The translations under genes were made by a program, and so were the position numbers. From Adiantum capillus-veneris (Eukaryota > Streptophyta > Polypodiopsida > Polypodiales > Pteridaceae): a stretch of DNA of 64,000 nt. The notes under the pieces are model-generated. The model was not told the origin of the DNA, did no database searches, and was given only the letters and a program-made list of their open reading frames with translations. Within the stretch, counting starts at the first letter, position 1. Every line of letters starts with the position of its first letter. Shown here piece after piece: positions 48,665-60,601 of the stretch. The stretch lies in contig CM043963.1 in the NCBI GenBank assembly GCA_014529385.2, forward strand, positions 66,692,895-66,756,894, written 5' to 3'.

Positions 48665-48825
48665 CTCAAATAGTATTCATGCTTACTATTTGAGGTTTAT
48701 ATAGCTCAAATAGTATCCATAATTTTACCCTATACCTAAAGTCAAGTATCAATTCATCATATATACACTTGCAAGATAAATGTATTTCTTGATAAGTGTT
48801 ATGTTATCTAGATTCTACTATCATT

Positions 48826-49165
48826 TTTTTTTTTTGCAAAACTCACAATTATGAGTGATTATATTAAAATTCCAACAAGAAAAATACAAATCAGCCTTAA
48901 GCTCATGCCAAGCCTCGAGGGACAATGTTTATATCAAAGCCTAATTGAAAGTACCCAGTAGCATACTATTACCAAAATCCAAATCCTTTATATAGAAAGG
49001 CTCGATCGGATGGTGAGGGTCACCCTAAGCCAATCATCCAAGTTTTTTCTTTTACCTACAACATATATTATTTCCTTACTTTCTTGAACAATCTCCGAGA
49101 AGCTAGTCATAGAGAGGTCTCTATCAAAGACACGAGAGTTCCTAGCCTTCCAAATATTATTGAAG
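48826..49165 (-). mobile_element. 5'-truncated L1-type LINE, 3' end
   Basis: Minus strand: the end of the coding part (FNN-W-AR wording that follows the zinc-binding domain of plant L1 proteins, about 49,120-49,165), then a 3' end tcataattgtgagttttgc followed by an A run (T run at 48,826-48,837 on the plus strand). It matches 59,800-60,151 over its length. Most of the element is missing, as usual for incomplete reverse transcription. Confidence 0.7.
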
Positions 49166-49195
49166 AGACATTATCTAGCAATTTTAGTACACACT

Positions 49196-49702
49196 CGTAT
49201 ATGACCCGCGCATTGCGCGGTCAAGGAAACATGGCATGTTTTCTCACATGGCTATCTTATGTTCCAAATAGAACACTATCAATACTCTCTTTCTACATGT
49301 ATAGTCTATTGTATTTCTAAAAATGATGCATGACAAAACCTCTTAATAGATTTTAACAAACATGAATAAATGTAGGATGCTGCAAAGCATTCTTTGAAAT
49401 CAAGCTTGGGAGCTTCTCAGAAACATTATCTTTCATGAGGTGGTAGCCTTTGTTTAACAAACTTAGGAGTGCTCTCCTTCTATTGGGGTGGGTAGAGAGA
49501 GAGAAAGTCCTCCTTTTGTCTATATGTAAGATGATGCAAAGCATACTTTAAAACCAATCTTGGGAGCTTCTCATAAACATGATCTTTCATAAGGTGCTAG
49601 CCTTTGTTCAACAAACTTAGGAGTGCTCTCCTTCTATTGGGGTTGGTAGAGAGAGAGAGAGAGAGAGAGAGAGGAGAAAGGAAGAGTCCTCCTTTTGGTC
49701 TA
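49196..49702. repeat. Dispersed repeat with GC hairpin and 154-bp tandem pair
   Basis: Begins with a GC-rich inverted repeat (gacccgcgcattgcgcggtc) at about 49,203-49,222 and continues with sequence matching 63,757-64,000 at roughly three quarters identity by eye. Its last part is duplicated in tandem: 49,370-49,523 and 49,524-49,702, the second extended by a GA run (49,648-49,673). No protein seen. Family unknown; it follows a LINE end in both places. Confidence 0.65.
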
Positions 49703-50990
49703 TCTTGATCTTGCAATGCTACCAAACTTGATGATAGAGATTAGATAGGTTAGCATGGTGTGAAGAGACGAATGCTAAGAGAAGTCAATGTGAATTTTTT
49801 TTTTGAAAATGGAGTGGGTTCTAGAATTGTTTTTAGTGATAGGAACACAATTGGATTCAATGTCTCTACTCCACTCTTGTACTTGGCCCTATCCTTGTGT
49901 CTTTCTTATGAGCAAGACATGGTAGTAGTGCACACCATAACAACCTATATAATAAGAAGGATGTATTTTCCTCGGTCTACCCAGGGCTGACAAAAATGCT
50001 TCCAAGTCAAGAAGTACAAACTGGGTAAGCTAGCAAGTTGTTAAAGATGAGGACCAATGACTGCTACATTGTGTAAGAAAATATTAGGGCTCATAGTTTC
50101 CAATGTACCAAGAAAGTCTCATAGTCTTTCTATTAATATTAAGAATGTGATTGACCCTTTCGTCTATGTTTCTCCCTAGATGACTCGCTTGCATCTCGAT
50201 TTATGTTTTTTGCACAAGCGCAGTAATGGTTTAAATCATCGCTAATCACAATAATGCATAAGAAACTTAATACAAGAAGGTTCAGACTATTTGTTCATTT
50301 ACACTTTCACACCATTTGCATCTTTAAATGTGATAGAATTGAAAGTAAAATAAGACTGCTTAGTTGTTTATTTTTTGAAAGAGTTTTGGCCATTATGTTA
50401 AACTGAAAGATGTGACGCAAAATGAAGTCGATGACTTGAAATCATGCATGCCATTGATCTTTCTCTCCCTCTCTCCACAAATTACAAAATCATGCTCCTC
50501 TTTGTGAGAGCATTTTGTATTCAACCATTTACATGCTTGAGACTATTCCCTTATGCACAATCTATATCATACCAACCGTTTGGCTTAGCTCCTTAGCTCC
50601 TGTTGCCTTACATGTGAGACCGATCAATGAAACAATGTAGGAGAGCATCTTTTTGTATGCACATTATATCCTTTGAAAATTTGAGAGTACGAATATCATA
50701 GCCTACTTTAGTGTTCAACTTTTGATCATGTCAAGTTTATTTTCTTACATTTTAGGGTGGATCACGACCTACATTTCTTTCTCTCCTAGAAACCTAATGG
50801 ACTCAATTTGTTAGTTGGCACCATTATATCCATAGTAGGGGACCATATTCTTTATGGAAACTTTAAAGAGGCAACCATTGACATCAATAAAGAAGCTATA
50901 GAATATTCTAACAGCATAGAAAAAACCTCAAATTATTCCAAAGATTTGAAGCATTTAACAAAATTGGAATGATAATGAAATGATACACAT
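49703..50990. other. No gene or repeat recognised
   Basis: AT-rich, short frames only, no similarity to other parts of the window noticed. Confidence 0.5.
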
Positions 50991-50996
50991 TTGTCT

Positions 50997-51026
50997 CTCT
51001 TTCTCTCTCTCTCTCCCCCCCCCCCC

Positions 51027-51083
<57 letters not shown>

Positions 51084-51144
51084 TATGCATGTGTCTGTAT
51101 ATAAATAAATAAATAAAATGGAAATGATATAGAAATGATACACA

Positions 51145-51217
<73 letters not shown>

Positions 51218-51295
51218 GTGTGCTTGAGTTTACGACTCTATGAATAGATACTTCATTGAAATTATGGTTGTTTTAAAGAGGTAAAGCTCTCTCTC

Positions 51296-51340
<45 letters not shown>

Positions 51341-51737
51341 ATACATACATATGTATGTATGTATACATAATATGTCTAAAAATAATGAAACCTACATAAC
51401 TTCCACAAATTAGAGGGATATTTTGGTAGTTTTTCCTACACACATACACACACACACATACATATATACATATGCATGTGTCTATGTGTGTGTGTATATA
51501 TACACACATATACATATATACATATACATGTGTCTATGTGTGTGTATATATATATGTGTGTGTGTGTACATATGCACGTATGTATCTATATGTGTAAATA
51601 AATATATATATATATGTATATGTGTGTGTTATGATTGAATAAAAGAGTTGCCACATAGGTCTTGAGGCCTCTTGCTAATGTTCTAGTACGATAATTATGA
51701 CATTCAAAATTTCTATGCTCCCCCCTCCTGCAGCAAA

Positions 51738-51812
<75 letters not shown>

Positions 51813-52017
51813 TGGGTGGATAGTACTTTGCATGGAGTATGATTGGTCTCTCTCTCTGTCTCTCTCTCTCTCTCTCCCCATAGATATTCGCTTTTGTTGA
51901 GTACTTGTGCAACTTTTAGTGTCTTTTTAAATTGTTTCTACACCCTTGAACATTTTACTATTTCTTTCTTTTTCCCTACGTCTCCTTGATGCATCATTCA
52001 TTGGGCGCTCAAAAAGT

Positions 52018-52059
<42 letters not shown>

Positions 52060-52445
52060 GGTGATTTTTAATAGACACCCTAGCGTGTCAAAAGTTAGAG
52101 AATTATAGGTTTTTAAGCATGACCCACATTTTAACTCTTAAAAATAAAAATGACAAAATATTTGAGAATTGGTAAAAGGTTTATCAGCTGGGCAATATCT
52201 CTCCTCATTTGGGGTGCTAGTGTGAGGGTTGGTTTTTATTAGGCATTTCATCCATTTTCTACCGATAAAATCGTTAGCTATCCTTTTAAAGTTACACTAT
52301 AATGCAAAGAAAACCATAATATCTTGGAAACTGGAAGGGCTTGAAGGATGCCCTTGGTGAGATATAGTGCATATGAGCTCAACGATAAAATCTTTCTCTC
52401 TCTCTCTCTCTCTCATGCATGTGCATGGATGCATACACATGCAAA

Positions 52446-52490
<45 letters not shown>

Positions 52491-52517
52491 ACACACATAG
52501 ACACACACACACACATG
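50997..52517. repeat. Compound microsatellite field (CT, CA, GT, TA)
   Basis: Within 1.5 kb: CT/C/CT/CA at 50,997-51,077; CT/CA at 51,149-51,215; GT at 51,305-51,338 with tetranucleotide TACA/TATG to 51,370; mixed TA/TG/CA at about 51,436-51,630; CT/CA at 51,740-51,809; CT at 51,847-51,876 and 52,020-52,057; CT at 52,395-52,414; CT/CA at 52,450-52,515. Frames with alternating Cys-Val or Arg-Glu here are products of the repeats, not genes. Confidence 0.9.
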
Positions 52518-52764
52518 CCAATAACGTGGATCAACCTCTTTATTTGCATGCATGTCCTCAAAGCAAGACATCACCAAGTTGACGTGAAGCGAGCTTTTTT
52601 TTCCTCGATCTCTTCAAAAAAGACAAACTTTAAAAATCTCTAAAAAATATCAATATTGATCTTTGAAAAAAATCCTTGCCAAATATATATATATTCAAAT
52701 ATGAAATTCTTATTAAATAATAAAATCTTCATTAAAATGATCCCTTTTTTGTTATGTACATTTA

Positions 52765-52965
52765 AACTCAAACATTTACTCTATGTAAAGTAGAGAGTAG
52801 AAACTCTATTGACTTGACATTCTAAATAAAAAGCTTATCACTTCTTACAATGTTATTCTTTAATTTTTCATTTTTCATCCAACCATTCATTTTTGACATT
52901 TATTCTATGTAAAGTAGAAAGTAGAAACTCTATTGACTTTACATTCTACTCTTTTTGTTTTTCAT
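52765..52965. repeat. Local direct repeats
   Basis: The unit around tactctatgtaaagtagaga...tattgacttgacattct occurs at about 52,779-52,833 and again at about 52,900-52,953. The following block (aaaaagcttatcacttctta) recurs beyond Copia4 at about 58,459-58,545, so these repeats surround the insertion. Confidence 0.7.
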
Positions 52966-52986
52966 TAGATAGAATCTCCACAAGAT

Positions 52987-53308
52987 TGTTGAGATGTCGA
53001 GCTCTACACCTTGAGCTGGTATCCACTACGGGTCTTGGACGCTTACGGCATTTACTCACTGGCGCGTTAGGTGACCGACACGGAGGATCTCTGCCAGTGA
53101 TTCTACAGCTGGACTACACTTATAGTGCCAGCCTAGTACGCTTCTAGCGAGTTCACACTTAGTGACCGCATGTACATATGTGCTACTTTTCAGCTTTAGC
53201 ACTTAGTCATTTTGTACTCTCTTTTCTGTGAAGAAGAAGAAGAAGCTTTCCATCTCTGTGTGCTTTGTGCTTGTTTTGTGTAGCTCTCTTGCATTCTCAT
53301 TCTTTACA
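52987..53308 (+). repeat. Copia4 5' LTR
   Basis: 322 bp, TG...CA. A gaa/aag trinucleotide run lies near 53,231-53,246. Confidence 0.95.
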
Positions 53309-53320
53309 TGGTATCAGAGC
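53309..53320 (+). other. Copia4 primer binding site
   Basis: tggtatcagagc, directly after the LTR, initiator tRNA-Met type. Confidence 0.93.
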
Positions 53321-53568
53321 CTGGTGCAGGCAAGAGAGGCTAAGAGAGCAAGAGCATCACAATCCCTTCGTTCGCAATCCACGACAAGTTTCTGAACAGG
53401 TCTCCAAAGTGCAGTATACAGAGATTTATTGTACAAGTACAGTGGTTGTATGTACGCTTGATTGTGGACACGCGTTGAGTGTAGAAAGCGTTACAGGTAC
53501 CACGATAGCAGGTTCAGCAAATTTGCAGGTTTTTGCAGATTGCACCTATTTTGTCTTAGTGCTTCAAG

Positions 53569-56500
53569 ATGTCTGACGGTTTCAGTCAGATTGTTACTGA
53601 TAAGCTTGAGAAAAATAACTACCCTGCATGGAAGTTCAGAATAACAAATTTCCTAAAAGGAAAAGGTTATTGGGACTATGTAGAAGGAGACAATGAAAAG
53701 GAACCAGAGATTCCCGAGGCAAATGCTACAGCAGAACAAAGGAAAGCTTTGAGGGACTGGCAACAAGGCCACAGCAAAGTGATGTATTGGCTTTCTATGA
53801 GCATCACAGATGGCATGATGGACTATCTACAGGATGCTGAAACCCCCGCCATTGCATGGAGAAACTTAGGCAGAGTGTTCGAAGTGAACACTAAGGCCAG
53901 GAAGCTTCAACTAAAGTCAGAGCTAAATCAGGTTAAGAGGAACAACCTCTCAATCAATGATTATGCCTTGAAGATCATGAGTATCATTGAGGCTCTTGGA
54001 TCTATTAAAGTCTCAGTGGAAGACGATGAAATTGTCCGTGCATGCTTGGATGGTTTAGGAGATGAGTATGTATATTTTAGGTCTTCCATGAATACAAAAG
54101 ACGACATCCCCGTGTTCCAAGATTTGATTTCTATGCTTATTCTTGAGGAGAAGAACCTTGACACATCTTCTTCTCATGGCAGAAATAATTCTGAACAGGC
54201 CTTCTATTCTAACTCCAACAGAGGTAGAGGTAGAGGTCATGGTCGAGGCCCAAGGGGTTGCAGGGGCCAATTTCTGGAAGGTCAATCAAATCAAAACAAT
54301 ACAGGTGGCAGGGGAAACCAGTCTCAAGGCAGGGGGAGTCAAAGAGGTCGTGGTGCAGGATCAAGCAGGTAGCAACATACTCCAGATAGCAGAGAATGTT
54401 GGAGTTGTGGTGAAAGAGGTCACATGTCACGTGACTGTCCAAAGGGAAAAGCAAGTGGAAAGAGAGAACATGGCAACTATGCATCTACTACCAGAGATGC
54501 AGATGATAGCAAAAACGAGCGCATGTTTGTTATGCAGCATGTAATGAATACAAGGACTGCAAAGAATTCCACCCAAGATGATGTTTGGTATGTGGATTCA
54601 GGTGCCTTTAATCACATGACGTCTCGTGGAGAGTGGTTTAGAGATATGCGCAAACCAGATGTGTCAGGCTATGTGCAGACAGGAGATGACACAGCTCACC
54701 CCATTGCTCATGTAGGGGACATACCTCTAAATACGAAGAGTGGGAAATCAAAGTACTTAGCAGATGTACTTCATGTCCCAAACATTACAAAGAATCTTGT
54801 TTCTATTGGACAAATGGTTGAGCAGGGTTTGCACGTTCGCTTCAATCCAAATGGCTGTTATGTAGAAGATTTCCAGAATGGCTGTAAGTTGATCACAGAG
54901 GGCAAATGTGTGGGCAGAATGTTTACGCTGAATGTAGACATGCCTGAGGTAAAAGCTGCATTATTTGCACAGGGCACAGGTGTTGTGGTTGATGTTGACA
55001 TTTGGCACAAACGCATTGGCCATGTCAATGAGCAGAGATTGCGCAGCATGCAATCAAAACAGATTGTAAAAGGTTTGCCCAAATTCAAGGTGGATGGTAT
55101 GCATAAAGTGTGTGCAGCATGCCAGTTTGGAAAACAGTCAAAGGGCTCATTTCCACATGAGCACAATGTATGTAAAAAGCCACTTGAGGTGGTGCACACA
55201 GATGTTTGGGGTCCAACCGATACTGCAAGTATACATGGTTGCAGGTATTATGTCTCTTTCATTGATGACCATACAAGGAAAGTATGGGTCTACTTCATGC
55301 GTAACAAAAGTGAAGTGTTTGGTCACTTTCAAGACTTCAAAATCATGATTGAGAAGGAGACAGATATGCAAATCAAGACATTGAGGTCAGATGGAGGGGG
55401 AGAGTACTTCTCCAATGATTTTTTAGATTTTCTGCGAATGCATGGTATACGCAGGCAGTTTACATGCAGATATACTCCACAACAGAATGGGGTCGCAGAA
55501 AGGAAAAACAGGCACATTGCAGAGGTTGCACATGCATTGATGAATGAGAAGAACATGCCTCATCATTTCTGAGCTGAAGCCGTAAATACAGCTGTGTACA
55601 TTATGAACAAGACACCTACAGCTGCGGTGCATGATGTAACACCTGAGGAAAAGTTTACAGGTACAAAGCCTGATTTGGCACACTTGAAAGTGTTTGGTTG
55701 CATAGCTTACGTGCATGTACCAGATGAGTTGCGTAGGAAATTGGATCCTAAAGCAGAGAAATGTATTCTTGTGGGATATTCCCTTGAACAAAAGGGATGC
55801 AGGTGCTACAATCCTACTACACGAGAATTACGAGTGAGCAGAGATGTAGTCTTTGATGAGATGAGCAGTTGGTACAGTAATGTACATGGCACTATTGGGA
55901 CTGATGTAAAAGATGATGTGGTTGTACAAAATGTGAGGCCACAGTCACAAGTTTTGAGTGGACCACAAGAGTCCTCTTCTCGTGGCTCTGTTGAGAAACC
56001 ATGGAATGGTAGACTACGTACGCAGGTTACTCCACCAACAGGTACAGGGAATGTATCACGAAAAGGAAAGGAAAAGGTTGATGAACCTCCCTTTATGGCT
56101 AATGCATCATCAGGTTTTTCACATGTAGACATGGATTCAGATGGTTCTGAACAAAGTCTTGATGAGGAATTTGGAATTCCGGCCGTCAGGACACCTGGTG
56201 TAAGGAAAGTACAAGAAGATGCTAGAGGGCAAAGGAGTGACCCAGGACCGCGCAGATCTAATAGAGTCAGAAATCCAGTTCAGAAATTGACTTATGATGG
56301 GTATCTAGCGCATCACCAAGCCTACATGACTAAGGTGATACAGGATGTGGAGCCCACACGTTTTGAGGATGCAGTTGGAAATGTGCATTGGGATGATGCA
56401 ATGAATGAAGAGATGGTTGCATTGGAAGCAAACGACACATGGGAGTTGGTGCCATTGCCAAGTGGCAAGAAAGCTATTAGCTGTAAATGGGTGTATAAAA

Positions 56501-57918
56501 CCAAGCATAAGGCTGATGGTAACATTGAGCGTCACAAGGCAAGGCTGGTCGCAAAGGGTTATGCACAGATGTATGGCATAGACTATGAGGAGACCTTTGC
56601 TCCAGTGGCAAAGATGACGACTGTGAGAGCTGTCATAGCAGTGGCTGCATCTAGAGGATGGATTATGCATCAAATGGATGTAAAGAATGCCTTCTTGAAT
56701 AGTGAGTTTCAAGAGGAAGTGTATATGGATCAGCCACCTGGTTATGTCGATCCAGGTTACCCAGATTATGTATGCAGAATTCTCAAAGCTTTGTATGGTT
56801 TGAAGCAGGGCTCTAGAGCATGGTATGACATGATTGCCAAGTATCTTGTCAGTATTGGTTTTAGGAGAGCTCATGCTGATCAATCACTCTATGTACGTGA
56901 GAGTGATGTGGGGATTGTGGTCATTACCATATATGTAGATGACCTTATTATTGTTGGTGACAATGCTATGGAGATTGACCATGTGAAGGGTCTTCTCAAA
57001 CAGGAGTTTGAAATGAAAGATTTAGGCGAGTTGCGCTACTTTCTTGGCATTGAGGCGATCAGGACTCCAGAGGGTGTATGGATATCACAGAGACAGTATG
57101 CTTTGGACATGTTGTCAAAGTATGGTATGGCTGATTGTAAACCAATTTCTATTCCCTTGGATGTGAATGCAAAGCTGAGTGCAGAGAAGGGTGATGTTGT
57201 TGAGGATGTCAACATTTACAGGAAGATTGTGGGTAGTTTAATCTACTTGACTATCACGAGGCCAGACTTGAGCTACACAGTAGGCTTGGAGAGTCAGTTC
57301 ATGCAGCTTCCGAGGAAGCCACATTTGGATGGAGTACGACGCACACTTAGGTATGTGCAAGGTACTCTTGACTACGCATTGTTCTATGCAACAGATGCAC
57401 CATTAGCATTGTATGGGTATACAGATGCAGATTGGGCAGGTAGCATTGTTGATAGGAGATCTACGAGTGGCTTCATGTTCTCTTTTGGGAGTGCTGCTGT
57501 TACTTGGAGCTGCAAAAAGAATTCTACGGTTGCTTTATCGAGCACAAAGGCCGAGTACAGAGGTGCAGTAGTTGCGGCGTGCGAGGTAGCTTGGCTACGC
57601 ACATTACTTGAGGACTTGGGAGTGCAGGTGGACCAGCAGATTTTCATCCATTGTGACAACCTCAGCAGCATGCTGTTGGCTAGGAACCCAGTGTTCCATG
57701 CCAGGACCAAACACATAGAGGTCCATTACCACTACGTTCGAGAGCGAGTGTTGGCGGGCGACATCGACTTGGTCTACGTCAGCACAGAGGAGAAGATAGT
57801 GGATATCTTTACCAAGGCCCTCGGAGCTAAGAAGCTTCGACGTTTCCGGACTATGCTTGGACTTTGCGACATGCAGAGCTCGAGGGGGAGTGTTGAGATG
57901 TCGAGGTCTACACCTTGA
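53569..57918 (+). pseudogene. Copia4 gag-pol coding region
   Basis: Gag with N-terminal KNNYPAWKFRI and UBN2 core (53,569-54,170), a Gly-Arg-rich RNA-binding stretch (54,220-54,370), CCHC knuckle (54,397-54,438, CWSCGERGHMSRDC), protease (from about 54,590, WYVDSGA), GAG-pre-integrase (about 55,000-55,130, HKRIGH, CAACQFGKQ), integrase (55,180-55,860, VVHTDVWGP, TPQQNGVAERKNR), reverse transcriptase (56,440-57,080, HQMDVKNAFL, YVDDLIIVG at about 56,935), and RNase H (57,410-57,860, TDADWAG, STKAEYRG, KHIEVHYHYVRE). The short distance from LTR to gag contrasts with Copia1 and Copia3, and its motifs differ enough to put it in another copia lineage. A fossil with about two breaks. Confidence 0.92.
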
Positions 57919-58212
57919 GCTGGCATTCACTACGGGTCTTGGCCGCTTACGGCATTTACTCACTGGCGCGTTAGGTGATCGACACAGAGGATCTCTGCCA
58001 GTGATTCTACAGCTGGACTACAATTATAGTGCCGGCCTAGTACGCTTCTAGCGAGTTCACACTTAGTGACCCCATGTACATATGTGCTACTTTTCAGCTT
58101 TAGCACTTAGTCATTTTGTACTCTCTTTTCTGCGAAGAAGAAGAAGAAGATTTCCATCTCTGTGCGCTTTGTGCTCGTCTTGTGTAGCTCTCTTGCATCC
58201 TCATTCTTTACA
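57891..58212 (+). repeat. Copia4 3' LTR
   Basis: 322 bp, pairs with 52987-53308; followed by aagat. Confidence 0.95.
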
Positions 58213-58390
58213 AAGATCCCTTAGGATCTCCAATTAGCATGTCCATGCACGTCACCATCTAAAAGCAACCTTAATGAGTAACATTTGAACTCATCACGTA
58301 GATACTATGAAACTCAAGCTAAACCACTAGGCTTTACTCCTTGCGTGCCCTTAGGCCTCCCTTAAGCACTAAAAAAAACAAATATGCCCA

Positions 58391-58412
58391 CCCCCCCCCC
58401 CCCCCCCCCCCC
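58391..58412. repeat. Poly-C run (22 bases)
   Basis: Uninterrupted C on the plus strand, right of Copia4. The stretch 58,218-58,600 otherwise holds only the second copy of the local direct repeat (58,459-58,545). Confidence 0.9.
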
Positions 58413-58599
58413 AAAACTAATTAATTAATGCCTTTGTGAAAAAGTTGTTTTGGGCACCTACTGACTTTACATTCTAAATGAAAAGCTTGTCACTTCTTAC
58501 AATGTTATCCTTTAATTTTGCATTTTACATCTAACCCTTCACTTTTGTTTTGTAAGGTTTCTCTTAAGCGAAGCACTGAAAGTGACACATGGGAGGTCC

Positions 58600-60240
58600 T
58601 TCCTTGAAAATTTTAAGCTGCTTCATATATGATATAAATTAGAAGTACAGGACTTTAAAGTTTTTTTCCGCCAAGGCACAAATCCTTCTTGAAAAAACCC
58701 TATCTTCTACGTTCTTTGTATGCATTTGCACACCTTCCTTACTAGCCTTCTTATTGTCGGGCATTCCGTAAAAAGGTGGGTGATGTCTGTGCTAGCTAAT
58801 CTGCACCCTGAACATCTAGGACCCGATACCACATGCCTAAATCTTGACGCTTGTCGGCAAAGCCCCCAACAATAGCTTCCATAGAAATACCTTTATAAAA
58901 TGAGGCCATTGTGGATTCCAAATGTTCTTTTTGTGACCTCCACCCATCGAGCTTTCCACCATTTTTTCTTCCATTGTTTATTCAACGAGGCAAACAAATT
59001 AGCCTTGAGCATCAACTCTTTGTAAATGCCCTTGGTATGAGGTTTAAAGGATTGGATACTCATGGGCCATTTCCAAGATTTTCACTCAAAAGTGGATTCC
59101 TAGATCGGCATCACAGTATTTTCCATGCCCTCTAGAGCTCTGTTGACAAGTAGCTTCTCAGTGCCATTGAGTTGAAAGTGGTAGCCACCTGATTGTTGAC
59201 AGAATTCCAATACTTTGTTGTTTCCATCCGAGAAGTGGATCAACTACTACAGTCCTTTATTGTTCATCCTTCTTGCAATTTCTCTCCAACAAGGGTCCAA
59301 GAGTACACCAAAATCTATAGATAACCAAGGGGACCAATGTGAGATGGAGTTCTTAAAGTGCCTACTCATTCAAGTATCCATGTTTGTCTATTGAAATTTT
59401 GCACTAGCTCTCTCGTGATGCCACTTAGTCTCAGGCTAGACCACCTCGGAGCTAAAAGTTTGTCATGATAGCCCAAGACTGGTCTTGTATTGTGATTGAG
59501 ACCACAAACTTGGCACACATGGCCTCAACATGAACGATAGGGTTGAGAATTATGAGGTCCCCTTGGACCACTAGTCGAGTGATAACTTTCCACTTTGCCA
59601 AGTGCCATGACGATGAGGCTTGAGTGTTTTCCTTCCATAAGAATCTTCTGAAGCAAAATGCACACCTGCTTCATTAAGGCTATGTACTCAATGCAAATCT
59701 TTGCTCTCAAAATATTGTCATATATTGACTTTCCTTTGATAAACCCGTGTTGATGGGGGGAGATGATGTCCAGGAGGGGGGCAATTATACTATCATTTTT
59801 TTTCTAAACTCACAATTGTGAGTGATTGTATTAAAACGCCACCAAGAAATATACAGATAAATGTCAAGATCCTGTCGAGCCTTGAGGGCCAGATGGATAC
59901 ATCAGAGCTTAGTTAGAAGTACCTAACAACATACTATTGCCAAAAGCCAATCCTTTACACAACAAGGCTTGACCGGCGGATAGTGAGAGTCACCCTAATC
60001 CAATCATGTGAGATTTGCCTTTTACCTATCACCAATATTAACTCCTTACTTTCTTGTACAATCTTTGAGAAGTTAACCATAGAAAGGTCTCTATCGAAGA
60101 CACGACATTTCTTGGCTTTCCATACATTATTGAAGAAACAGTGTCCGGGTCTACTATCATTTTCTTAATGAAAGGTTCAACCTAGTGAGATAGAATTGGG
60201 CCACTTTGGCTCAAGTGATTGAGAGAAATCAATGGAAGAA
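58600..60240 (-). pseudogene. L1-type LINE remnant: reverse transcriptase and zinc domain, interrupted by another LINE
   Basis: Minus strand. RT wording in order: LNLSLRK-like text near 60,170-60,195, then after the inserted LINE copy ISPHQHGFIKGKSIYDNIL near 59,690-59,755 (the conserved GF-KG-SI-DN block of LINE RTs), a later QG-L-P-like block near 59,500-59,560, and the zinc-binding domain at the C-terminus with CSGCRLASTDITHLFTECP (58,765-58,821; Cys, Cys, His, Cys pattern of zf-RVT). The RT catalytic core between these is largely missing, with stops throughout, so it is an old defective copy lacking endonuclease and 5' part. Its job would be target-primed reverse transcription. Confidence 0.72.
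59800..60151 (-). mobile_element. 5'-truncated LINE 3' end inserted in the older LINE
   Basis: A 352-bp copy matching 48,826-49,165: minus strand FNN-WKAKKCRVFDRD coding tail (60,080-60,135), then a 3' end ...caattgtgagttt and A run. It is flanked by the 12-bp target duplication tactatcatttt at 59,788-59,799 and 60,152-60,163. It splits the older LINE between its RT start and the GF-KG block. Confidence 0.8.
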
Positions 60241-60558
60241 GCCTATTATCCCCTTGACAATGCTTTGAACACATAAAGTACTATAAGCTATTCATTTTTC
60301 TTGTCCCTGATTCATGAAAAATGGAGAAAAGCATCCTTAAATGGGTTACATTTCTTATGCATTTGCTAATGTATGTAAATATGTGATGGAAGCCTATCAT
60401 ACAATGATTTTTAATCATGGATTGCATTTTTATGTGATTTAAATTTACAAATGTTAAGGATGCATTTCTTGTAGATGCTATTTAGATTGTTAGGTGTTCC
60501 TTTGACATGTACAAAGTATAGCTCACAGTCTCTATTTATAGCTATCACACATATCATA

Positions 60559-60601
<43 letters not shown>

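Larger units (their letters stand above)
52987..58212 (+). mobile_element. Copia4: Ty1/copia retrotransposon, nearly whole
   Basis: 5226 bp with 322-bp LTRs at 52987-53308 and 57891-58212 (tgttgagatg...tctttaca), a perfect 5-bp target duplication aagat (52,982-52,986 and 58,213-58,217), primer site 53,309-53,320, polypurine tract cgagggggag at 57,881-57,890, and gag-pol in copia order. By eye about 15 of 322 LTR positions differ, older than Copia1 and Copia2 but far younger than Gypsy2. A fossil with about two breaks; layout complete. Confidence 0.95.

Noticed and set aside
50933-52521. Open frames of alternating Cys-Val, Thr-His, Arg-Glu or Ser-Leu
   Set aside because: They are translations of CA, GA and CT microsatellites and have no other content.
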